Positions 45,207-52,879 of a stretch of DNA of 64,000 nucleotides are shown here, piece by piece; the stretch's first letter is position 1; each line of letters begins with the position of its first letter. This DNA comes from Imperialibacter roseus (GTDB lineage: Bacteria > Bacteroidota > Bacteroidia > Cytophagales > Cyclobacteriaceae). Position numbers and translations under genes: made by a program. The stretch lies in assembly GCF_032999765.1 (NCBI RefSeq), contig NZ_CP136051.1, forward strand, positions 3,262,417 to 3,326,416. The letters run 5' to 3'. The notes under the pieces were generated by a model, which saw only the letters and a program-made list of their open reading frames with translations, was not told the origin of the DNA and did not search any database.

Positions 45207-46517
45207 ATGAAACATCTCAACTACTTCTTACTCCTAGTCATTTTCTGCTTATTTTTCACTGGCTGCCTTCCCCTCGAGCAAGTTGCCAATACCAGCACTT
45301 CGGACGCTGTTCTGGAGCTCAGCGACAGATCATACGAAGATAACATCAGGTTGGTTCGCCTTTTTCCAAATTCCGGAAAAACTGAAGATACTATGCAGCC
45401 CCCTATCGTGCATATCAGCCAACCTTCAGCGCTCACACTCAAATTTGATGAAATTCTAAGTGACTTCCAGCAATACAACGCCTACATCGTTCACTGCAAT
45501 TTTAATTGGGAGCGATCGGCCCTTACCGACATGGAGTTTCTCAATGAGTACAACTCCTACCCTGTCAACAACTATCAGTACTCCCAAAGCACCATCGTTC
45601 CTTACACGCAATACTCGCTTGAGCTTCCTAGGGTGAAAAAATCCGGAAACTATGTAGTAGTAGTGTATCGGGGAACAAACAAATCAGATATCATATTAAG
45701 CAGGCGTTTTATGGTGTTCGAAGGCGGGGCGGATATCCAAATGGAGGTTCGGATTTCGTCGAGTGTTGCAGAAAGAGAAGAAAATCACCAGGTTGAATTC
45801 TCTGTTAACTATGGCGGACTAACGTCGACCAATGCTTACAACGACTTTAAGGTAATGGTGCGCCAAAACAGAAGGTGGGACAACGCCATTCTCAACCTGA
45901 AACCCACGCTGGTGAGAGAAGACCAGAGCTATATGGAGTACCGAAATTTTACGCTCCAGAACAATTTCAAATCAACAAGAGAATTCAGGTTCTTCGATAT
46001 CCGATCGCTGAGTTACAACGGTCGCAATGTGGGCAAAATAGAAAAAAGCCAAAATGAAATAAGGGCATTACTTTTGAAAGACGCCTCCCGGTTCAGCGAG
46101 CCCTACAGCAGAATGCAGGACCTTGACGGCAACTTTTTCATCGGTTCCACAGAGCCTAACACCAGTGATTTACAGACCGACTACGTGAAGGTGATGTTTT
46201 TCCTGGAAACAGAAAAAGTTGAAGCAACCGAAGTGTACGTAATCGGCGGCTTTAACGACTGGCAGAAAACCCCTCAGAACAGGTTGGTCTACGATGATCT
46301 CTCGGGCATGTACACCGCATCCTTGTTGCTAAAGCAGGGATTTTACAATTATATGTATTGGGCAAAAGGGAACGACATTGATCCCTACATGTTTGAAGGG
46401 TACAACTTCCAGGCTGAAAATGAATACGAAGTGTTCGTTTACTTTAAAACTCCCGGGTCATTTGTAGATCGACTTGTCGGCTACCAGAGCATCATCCACA
46501 ACGGCCCGAAAAACTGA
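45207..46517 (+). CDS. DUF5103 / type IX secretion plug-like lipoprotein
   Basis: 436 residues. Lipoprotein signal FCLFFTGCLPLEQ. Conserved DUF5103 segments: 'EDNIRLVRLFPNSG' near the N-terminus, 'YIVHCNFNWERSALTDMEFL', 'NSYPVNNYQYSQSTIVPYTQ' and the C-terminal 'VIGGFNDWQKTPQNRLVYD', an E-set/glycogen-binding-like fold. Related proteins include the plug of the type IX secretion translocon (PorV/SprA system), so a role in protein export is likely but not shown here. It converges with the cas6 gene; the two stop codons are back to back (TGATCA) with no terminator. Confidence 0.85.
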   Translation: MKHLNYFLLLVIFCLFFTGCLPLEQVANTSTSDAVLELSDRSYEDNIRLVRLFPNSGKTEDTMQPPIVHISQPSALTLKFDEILSDFQQYNAYIVHCNFNWERSALTDMEFLNEYNSYPVNNYQYSQSTIVPYTQYSLELPRVKKSGNYVVVVYRGTNKSDIILSRRFMVFEGGADIQMEVRISSSVAEREENHQVEFSVNYGGLTSTNAYNDFKVMVRQNRRWDNAILNLKPTLVREDQSYMEYRNFTLQNNFKSTREFRFFDIRSLSYNGRNVGKIEKSQNEIRALLLKDASRFSEPYSRMQDLDGNFFIGSTEPNTSDLQTDYVKVMFFLETEKVEATEVYVIGGFNDWQKTPQNRLVYDDLSGMYTASLLLKQGFYNYMYWAKGNDIDPYMFEGYNFQAENEYEVFVYFKTPGSFVDRLVGYQSIIHNGPKN

Positions 46518-47321
46518 TCAGGTAGTAGTTTCAGCGAACTCATAGGTAACCGCTCTCTTGCTTGGATCGGCATTGGCGATGTCAAGCATACCGAAGCCCT
46601 TGTGGCAAAACTGCCCCAACCCACAGGTGAAAATAAACTCCTGAACCACCTTAGGTGCATAAAGGACAAAAGGAAAGGTATAGCCCCTTATTTCGTATTT
46701 CAAGTCCTGATCATACAGCGGGTATATCCTGGCGAACTTCTTTTGACTTTCCCTTATTTTATTTAAATAGTCCTCATCAGGAACCAACTGAAACTTACCA
46801 ATACCTTCAATTTTCTGAGGATCTTCTCCGGCTTGCTCCATCCTTTGAATGGTGGATTCAAAAAGGAGATCAGAGAAGGTGTCTGTTTCTGGTGAAATGA
46901 ATTTTTTAGCTTCTGCGTCATACAAAGACGGCTGAAGCACTACGATAGGCGAAATGCAAATATACCTTGAGGCATCAGTTATTTCCGGATGATCCTCCAG
47001 CTCCACTGCCTCCGGCTCTAGCATTAAGTTGCCAATATCTACCTTAGGAAAGGTAAACAACACCCTGAGGAAGTAGTCGATAAAAGCCTTGTTATTGCTT
47101 GCAACAACCAGCGTAACTCTCCGGCTGTAAAAATGCAAACCTTGCCTGCTTATCTTTGTCTGTCCTTTAAGGCCGCTGAAATTGTAAAAAGGGTAGTCGA
47201 TAAACTCCTTCTGACCTCCTTTTACGAGCATTCCCTTAATAAGCTGAGCTAAAAGATACTGGTGATGGAAGGGAACAAACCCTCCCTTATTTTTAACTTG
47301 AAAAACGATACGTACCCTCAA
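46518..47321 (-). CDS. cas6: Cas6-family CRISPR endoribonuclease, stand-alone
   Basis: 267 residues if translation starts at TTG 47321 (MRVRIVFQ...). There is no in-frame ATG before residue 30, and the open frame upstream to 47357 also starts with TTG. The N-terminal ferredoxin-like half contains 'FVPFHHQYLLAQLIKGML', with His residues in the position of the Cas6 catalytic His and the usual 'PxxHxxxLxxxI' pattern. The C-terminal half ends in the Gly-rich Cas6 hallmark 'GLGQFCHKGFGML' (GhGxxxxxGFG). Cas6 cuts CRISPR repeat RNA, but no repeats or other cas genes are in the window. It lies 124 nt downstream of ychF. Confidence 0.82.
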   Translation of the reverse strand: MRVRIVFQVKNKGGFVPFHHQYLLAQLIKGMLVKGGQKEFIDYPFYNFSGLKGQTKISRQGLHFYSRRVTLVVASNNKAFIDYFLRVLFTFPKVDIGNLMLEPEAVELEDHPEITDASRYICISPIVVLQPSLYDAEAKKFISPETDTFSDLLFESTIQRMEQAGEDPQKIEGIGKFQLVPDEDYLNKIRESQKKFARIYPLYDQDLKYEIRGYTFPFVLYAPKVVQEFIFTCGLGQFCHKGFGMLDIANADPSKRAVTYEFAETTT

Positions 47322-47445
47322 TAGCGTAAAAATTATGTAGAAAATAGGCCTGAACAATCAAACTCCATTTTCCTCGTACTTAAAATGTTCATGAGAAAAA
47401 CAATAAATCCAAAAAATTGTTCATCCCTGGGCATAAAAGAGCTGG

Positions 47446-48543
47446 TTAAACATTAAATCTGAAGTGCATGATATCACCATCCTGCACTTCGTATTCTTTG
47501 CCCTCAATATAAATCTTACCAGCCTCTTTACAAGCATTTTCGGAGCCATATTTCTCGTAGTCGGCCAATTTTATTACCTCTGCCCTGATAAATCCACGTT
47601 CAAAGTCGGTATGGATAACGCCAGCCGCTTTAGGCGCCTTCCAACCTTTTTCTATGGTCCATGCCCTTACCTCCTTCACTCCTGCTGTAAAGTACGTAAT
47701 CAGGTCAAGTATATTGTATGAAGCTTTAATTAGTCTATTCAATCCCGAATCTTTGAGCCCATACTCCTCTAAAAAGAGTGCTCTTTCATCGAGATCTTCC
47801 AGCTCGGCTATCTGCGACTCTATAGCGGCACAAAGGATGACCACTTCGGCATTTTCTTCTGCAACAGACGCCTTCAACTTCTCCACCCATTGGTTACCCG
47901 CTGGCAACGAACCCTCATCCACATTGGCTACATAAATAACCGGTTTTATGGTGAGCAGCTGCAAATCTGCCACGGCTTCTCTGCCTGCTTCAGGCATATC
48001 AAGCACTCTGGCATTCTTGCCAGACTCCAAATGCTTCTTATAAGCCTGCACATATCCCAGCTCAGTCCGTGCCTTGGCGTCACCCGATTTGGCTATTTTT
48101 TCAAGACGTTGGATCTTTTTATCAACCGATTCCAGGTCCTTCAACTGAAGTTCAGTGTCAATCACCTCTTTGTCTTCCACCGGGTTTACCGTGCCGGACA
48201 CGTGCACTATGTTGTCGTCTTCGAAGCACCTCACCACATGGATGACAGCATCCACTTCCCGGATGTTGCCAAGAAATTTATTACCCAACCCTTCACCCTT
48301 GCTGGCACCCTTCACAAGGCCTGCAATGTCCACAAATTCGATAAAAGTCGGAATGATTTTCTCAGGATGAACCAATTTCTCCAGCACCTGCAGTCTTTCG
48401 TCGGGCACAGTGATCACGCCCACATTGGGCTCAATTGTACAAAACGGGTAATTGGCCGCCTCGGCCTTAGCATTCGAAAGAGCATTAAACAGTGTCGACT
48501 TGCCTACATTAGGCAGTCCCACAATCCCACATTGCAATCCCAT
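47446..48543 (-). CDS. ychF: redox-regulated ATPase YchF (OLA1-like)
   Basis: 365 residues. P-loop 'GLPNVGKSTLFNALS' (about 8-22), 'FVDIAGLVKGASKGEGLGNKF' (switch/G3), a long coiled-coil insert (about 130-200) and the C-terminal TGS domain ('AGVIHTDFERGFIRAEVI', 'KEYEVQDGDIMHFRFNV'). The NKxD specificity motif is replaced by 'NVDE', as is usual in this family, which prefers ATP over GTP. It is linked to ribosome and stress biology. Same strand as the permease gene 16 nt upstream. Confidence 0.95.
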   Translation of the reverse strand: MGLQCGIVGLPNVGKSTLFNALSNAKAEAANYPFCTIEPNVGVITVPDERLQVLEKLVHPEKIIPTFIEFVDIAGLVKGASKGEGLGNKFLGNIREVDAVIHVVRCFEDDNIVHVSGTVNPVEDKEVIDTELQLKDLESVDKKIQRLEKIAKSGDAKARTELGYVQAYKKHLESGKNARVLDMPEAGREAVADLQLLTIKPVIYVANVDEGSLPAGNQWVEKLKASVAEENAEVVILCAAIESQIAELEDLDERALFLEEYGLKDSGLNRLIKASYNILDLITYFTAGVKEVRAWTIEKGWKAPKAAGVIHTDFERGFIRAEVIKLADYEKYGSENACKEAGKIYIEGKEYEVQDGDIMHFRFNV

Positions 48544-48559
48544 GAAATATGATCAATTG

Positions 48560-49648
48560 TTACTTTTTGAATATCTGATACCCCTTAAAGCCAGCATAAA
48601 CCTCAATTGTAGACACTCTTAAGATTGTGTACGTAGGGATGGCTGCTATCATTCCGGGGATACCTGCAATTGTTGCGCCGGCAAAGATAATAACAAATAT
48701 TTCTAATGGATGGGCTTTTACACTTTTTGAGAAAATGAGCGGCTGCAACAATATGTTGTCGGCTGCTTGCACAATACCAAACACCGACAGAATTTTCACC
48801 ACTATAATCAAAAGATCCTGAGAAAGGCTAATATCTCCACTAGTTGAAACGCCCACCACTATGCCAAAACTGGCACCCAGCATTGGCCCGAGGTAGGGAA
48901 TAAGGTTGGCTACCGCTGCAAATACAGCAATCGTCAATGCGTACTTTACCCCTAGTATCGACAAACCCAAAGACGCAATGCTGAAGATGGAGGCCATCTG
49001 GAAAAGCAGCCCAATCAAATAGTTGCTCAGAAGTTTTTCTATCTTAAACATCGCTGCTATAAACACCTCAAAATACTGATTAGGTATCAGAGCAATGATT
49101 TGCCTCCTTAAAATCCCGTTCTCCAGCAAAAGAAAGAAGGTGATAAATGACACCGCCAGGAAACCAACCAAAAGCCCTCCGGTCACCGATATCAGGTTAT
49201 TCAACAGCAACGTAAAGTCAACCTCCGAAAGCAACCCAAAAAGGCTCTCTCTGATCGACTCAAAAAGAAAGCCTTCCTGCTGAACTGTCAGCTTATTCTC
49301 AATAAGAAATTGCTCTATACTATTAAAAGGCTGGCTTACGGATGTCAGTACCGAATCGTAGCTTATTTGCGAAAGCACCTTCACCTGTTCGCTGAAAAGT
49401 GGGATAAAAAGCATCACAAAGAGAGTAACCACGACGATAACAATCGAAAACGAGAAAATGATGGCAATTGGCCTTGGAATTCTGTTGTTAAGAACGTGGA
49501 TCTGATGGATGGTATTGGTTAGTGGCCTAAGCAGGGTCGCTAAAACCAATGAGAAGATCAGATAAATAAATATGTTGGAGAAATACCAGCTAATAAACAC
49601 CAGGACAACCAGCATCAAAAGCAGGTAGAGCAGCATTCGTCTAACCAT
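48560..49648 (-). CDS. AI-2E family (TqsA-like) membrane protein
   Basis: 362 residues, seven or eight membrane helices. Two N-terminal helices are followed by a large soluble loop (about 80-140), then the characteristic C-terminal bundle with 'AAVANLIPYLGPMLGASFGIV' and 'ILLQPLIFSKSVKAHPLEIF', the conserved PYLGP and P-x-HP-L signature of the family. Members export small molecules (AI-2 in E. coli) or act as sodium/proton antiporters. The function here is not predictable. It precedes ychF by 16 nt. Confidence 0.9.
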   Translation of the reverse strand: MVRRMLLYLLLMLVVLVFISWYFSNIFIYLIFSLVLATLLRPLTNTIHQIHVLNNRIPRPIAIIFSFSIVIVVVTLFVMLFIPLFSEQVKVLSQISYDSVLTSVSQPFNSIEQFLIENKLTVQQEGFLFESIRESLFGLLSEVDFTLLLNNLISVTGGLLVGFLAVSFITFFLLLENGILRRQIIALIPNQYFEVFIAAMFKIEKLLSNYLIGLLFQMASIFSIASLGLSILGVKYALTIAVFAAVANLIPYLGPMLGASFGIVVGVSTSGDISLSQDLLIIVVKILSVFGIVQAADNILLQPLIFSKSVKAHPLEIFVIIFAGATIAGIPGMIAAIPTYTILRVSTIEVYAGFKGYQIFKK

Positions 49649-49658
49649 GTGCCTAAAG

Positions 49659-49690
49659 TAAAAAAAGAAAGCCCTTGTATACCAAGGGCT
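49659..49690 (-). terminator. terminator of the DUF3276 gene
   Basis: On the minus strand AGCCCTTG-GTATA-CAAGGGCT is followed by TTCTTTTTTTA. An 8-bp stem with a U tract, 27 nt past the stop codon at 49717. Confidence 0.8.
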
Positions 49691-49716
49691 CGCAAAATAT
49701 TGTTTGAAGAATCAGA

Positions 49717-50064
49717 TCAATCCCACTTCAACTCTGAATCATCTTCGGGAATATCTTCGTCGCCCCCTGCTTCCATTTTCACTTCGAACTGTGAAAAATC
49801 AACCCCCGGAAGAAGTTCCGTTTTTACATGATTAACCGAGTCGTTCAATGCGTCGATAAACTTATCGAAGTCTTCCTTGTACAAAAATATTTTATGCTTT
49901 TCGTAGAAAAACCCATCCTCCTTAAATTTCCTTTTACTCTCGGTAATAGTCAGGTAATAGTCGTTGGATTTTGTGGCTTTGATGTCAAAGAAATAGGTTC
50001 GCTTACCTGCCCTTACTTTCTCAGAATACACTTCACCTCTGCTTTTATCCTTATTCTCTTCCAC
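49717..50064 (-). CDS. DUF3276 / PUR-alpha-like nucleic-acid-binding protein
   Basis: 115 residues, start GTG 50064. One PUR repeat: 'VRAGKRTYFFDIKATKSNDY', 'LTITESKRKFKEDGFFYE', 'KIFLYKEDFDKFIDALND'. The acidic C-terminus is EDDSELKWD. PUR-domain proteins bind single-stranded DNA or RNA with a purine-rich preference, and Bacteroidota carry many single-domain members of unknown role. Transcribed alone from a promoter with -7 box TATTTTTG and -33 TTCG. Confidence 0.9.
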   Translation of the reverse strand: MEENKDKSRGEVYSEKVRAGKRTYFFDIKATKSNDYYLTITESKRKFKEDGFFYEKHKIFLYKEDFDKFIDALNDSVNHVKTELLPGVDFSQFEVKMEAGGDEDIPEDDSELKWD

Positions 50065-50086
50065 TTGATTCCGGTTTAGGTTTGGT

Positions 50087-50117
50087 CAAAAATAAAAGTT
50101 TATCGGAAATACCCGAA
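50087..50117 (-). promoter_or_regulatory. promoter of the DUF3276 gene
   Basis: TTCG (50117-50114), 19 nt, TATTTTTG (50094-50087) on the minus strand. The spacing and -7 box fit the Bacteroidota consensus, with one mismatch in -33. Leader about 15-20 nt. Confidence 0.5.
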
Positions 50118-50305
50118 TATTTGTTGAATACAATCGTTCAAAATAGAAAATACGCAAAACACTCACCAGGATCATTCAGCCTCTTTGCAATAATGGGATT
50201 GAGTAACCCAAACAATATTTATTGGTTATCCGAAAAATAACAAGTTAATTCATGACAATCAATAATTAGAGACATTCACTTAGTCAATGTTATTAATTAA
50301 TTCAA

Positions 50306-51211
50306 ATGAAGGTTGATTTCAGCAAGGTAAAGGAATATGGTGGGTTAGAATTTTTAGCCCGACAAATGGTAGAGGGCTTCATCACTGGAATGCACAAATC
50401 ACCCTACCATGGCTTCTCAGTTGAGTTTGCTGAGCACCGGTTGTATAATACCGGAGAAAGCACCCGCCATATCGACTGGAAGGTGTTTGCCAGAACAGAC
50501 AGGATATACACCAAGCGATTTGAAGAAGAGACCAACCTGCGCTGCTACATCGTGTTGGATCACTCCTCGTCCATGTATTATCCCGAAAAAACACACGGCA
50601 AAATTAAGTTTTCCGCTCTGGCGGCGGCGGCTTTGGCTTATTTGCTTCACAAGCAACGTGATGCCGTCGGTCTTTTCACCTTTGCAGAAGAAATTGAGCT
50701 TCAAACACAGGTAAAATCAACGTCCAGCCATATTCAAAAGCTTTTCATTTTACTCAATGGCCTGCTGGAAAGCACTCCTACCCTCAAAAAAACCAATGTT
50801 GCTGAAGTGCTGCATCAGGTAGCGGAAAAAATCCACAAACGTTCGCTCGTCATCATCTTCAGCGACATGTTTCAAAACTACGCCGACCACGAACAAATAT
50901 TTTCGGCGCTACAGCATTTGAAACACAACCGGCACGAAGTATTGATGTTTCATGTTACCGACAAGTCGACTGAGATCGATTTCTCTTTCGAGGACCGGCC
51001 TTACGAGTTCATGGATTTGGAAGGTGGAGAAAAAATTAAGCTGACGCCTTCGCAGGTGAAAGAGTCGTACCACAAGGCCGTGGCAGAGTTTGCCAGCACC
51101 CTCAAGCTAAGATGTGGTCAGCTAAAAATAGACCTGGTTGAAGCAGACATCCAGGACGACATCAACAAAATATTGACGGGCTACCTCATCAAAAGGACAA
51201 AGCTTAACTAA
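50306..51211 (+). CDS. DUF58 domain protein
   Basis: 301 residues without membrane segments. It has the DUF58 start 'LEFLARQMVEGFITGMHKSP' and the core 'DWKVFARTDRIYTKRFEEE' then 'YIVLDHSSSMYYP', a von Willebrand A-like MIDAS motif (DxSxS). 'IFSDMFQNYADHEQIFSAL' fits the second vWA region. DUF58 proteins usually pair with MoxR AAA ATPases in metal-chaperone or assembly functions; no moxR is in the window, so its partner is elsewhere. A single gene, 240 nt after the divergent DUF3276 gene. Confidence 0.88.
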   Translation: MKVDFSKVKEYGGLEFLARQMVEGFITGMHKSPYHGFSVEFAEHRLYNTGESTRHIDWKVFARTDRIYTKRFEEETNLRCYIVLDHSSSMYYPEKTHGKIKFSALAAAALAYLLHKQRDAVGLFTFAEEIELQTQVKSTSSHIQKLFILLNGLLESTPTLKKTNVAEVLHQVAEKIHKRSLVIIFSDMFQNYADHEQIFSALQHLKHNRHEVLMFHVTDKSTEIDFSFEDRPYEFMDLEGGEKIKLTPSQVKESYHKAVAEFASTLKLRCGQLKIDLVEADIQDDINKILTGYLIKRTKLN

Positions 51212-51218
51212 AACGACA

Positions 51219-51243
51219 CAAAAAAAGCGGCTTATGCCGCTTT
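51219..51243 (-). terminator. terminator of the ferredoxin gene
   Basis: On the minus strand AAAGCGGC-ATAA-GCCGCTTT is followed by TTTTGTG. An 8-bp GC-rich stem and U tract, 23 nt past the stop at 51267, between two convergent genes. Confidence 0.8.
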
Positions 51244-51266
51244 CATTCACACATATCTGAATACTA

Positions 51267-51635
<369 letters not shown>

Positions 51636-51655
51636 CTACAATTACCTTTACCAAA

Positions 51656-51686
51656 CAAAAGTAGAAATGGAATGTTTGAGTTCCAA
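51656..51686 (-). promoter_or_regulatory. promoter of the ferredoxin gene
   Basis: TTGG (51686-51683), 19 nt, TACTTTTG (51663-51656) on the minus strand. The -7 box matches TAnnTTTG exactly; about 41 nt of leader to the ATG. Confidence 0.5.
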
Positions 51687-51715
51687 TTTATTTTTGCTTT
51701 GCAAAATAATCCAAA

Positions 51716-52726
51716 ATGAAGTTAGAGGAAAGAGTAAATGCAATATCCGCCCTGGGCAACTACTTAAAAGAGCTGGATGAGGCTGCGAAAAGCGGTCTAT
51801 TTCTGCGGGCAGCCAATGAAAACCCGTGGTTCACAAAGGAGAGCCTTCACCTTGCCTGGCAGGGCATTCTCAATTTTCTCTCAAAGGAGAAACTAACACA
51901 ATGGACTTCTTCCTATGCATTTACTGATGGCAAACCAAAAAAAGTGGGGCTCGTGATGGCAGGTAACATTCCCATGGTGGGCTTTCACGATCTTTTGTCC
52001 GTTATCATTGCCGGGCACAGAGCATTGGTAAAACCCAGTTCTCAGGACAGTGCCCTCATTCGTTTTATTATCGACTCGCTCAACGAGATTCAGCCTGAGC
52101 TGGGCAGGCAAGTAGCAGTGGTAGAAAGGCTCAACGACATGGAAGCCGTCATTGCCACCGGCAGCGACAACTCGTCTCGCTATTTCGAATACTACTTCTC
52201 GAAGGTGCCCAACATTATCAGGAAAAACAGAACCTCGTGTGCTATCATTTCAGGTGAGGAATCTTTGGAGGATCTGCTGGCGCTCGGCGACGACCTGTTC
52301 AGCTACTTTGGCCTTGGCTGCAGAAATGTATCCAAGCTTTATGTGCCTACAGGTTATGCATTACCTACTCTGCTCGACGCCATTCAACCTTTCAATCAGC
52401 TGCTGGAGCACCATAAGTACAGAAACAACTACGATTACCACAAGTCCATTATGCTGGTAAACGGAGAACCCCACCTTGACTCTGGATTCTCCCTTTTCCG
52501 GGAAAGCACCGACCTTGTTTCGCCCGTCTCAGTGGTGTATTACGAATGCTATGAAGACGAAGCTGCCTTGTCACAAAAACTAGTGGCTAATGAGGAAAAG
52601 ATTCAGGCCATCGCTTCCTGGAGAGGGCAATATCCCAGGTCGCTTCCTTTCGGAACATTGCAAAAGCCAGAACTGTGGGACTATGCCGATGGCGTTGACA
52701 CGCTGAAGTTTCTTTCCGGGTTATAA
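51716..52726 (+). CDS. LuxC-like acyl-CoA reductase
   Basis: 336 residues, aldehyde-dehydrogenase-like fold of the LuxC acyl reductase family. Conserved 'VGLVMAGNIPMVGFHDLLSV' and 'RALVKPSSQDSALIRFI' (cofactor domain), the catalytic Cys in 'SYFGLGCRNVSKLYVP' (about residue 200), and 'NYDYHKSIMLVN'. LuxC reduces acyl-CoA or acyl-ACP to the fatty aldehyde, but there are no other lux genes here; in Bacteroidota a lone LuxC-like gene often sits beside this type of ferredoxin. Its substrate is unknown. Confidence 0.88.
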   Translation: MKLEERVNAISALGNYLKELDEAAKSGLFLRAANENPWFTKESLHLAWQGILNFLSKEKLTQWTSSYAFTDGKPKKVGLVMAGNIPMVGFHDLLSVIIAGHRALVKPSSQDSALIRFIIDSLNEIQPELGRQVAVVERLNDMEAVIATGSDNSSRYFEYYFSKVPNIIRKNRTSCAIISGEESLEDLLALGDDLFSYFGLGCRNVSKLYVPTGYALPTLLDAIQPFNQLLEHHKYRNNYDYHKSIMLVNGEPHLDSGFSLFRESTDLVSPVSVVYYECYEDEAALSQKLVANEEKIQAIASWRGQYPRSLPFGTLQKPELWDYADGVDTLKFLSGL

Positions 52727-52822
52727 CGGGGACACACGAGTGAACTTTTATCCGGAACTACTACTCGTGATAAAAGGAAAGTACAATAATTTTTATAAAT
52801 CGTGCCGTTGCCCAAAGTTCCG

Positions 52823-52853
52823 TTTCTTTTACACACTAATTCAATTAAATTTG
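52823..52853 (+). promoter_or_regulatory. promoter of the aconitase gene
   Basis: TTTC (52823-52826), 19 nt, TAAATTTG (52846-52853). The -7 box is an exact match and the spacing is ideal; leader about 20 nt before ATG 52880. Confidence 0.55.
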
Positions 52854-52879
52854 ATTTTTAAGATATAAACCACAGAAAA

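Noticed and set aside
46518-47445. a CRISPR array near the Cas6 gene
   Set aside because: No regularly spaced direct repeats were found in the gaps on either side.
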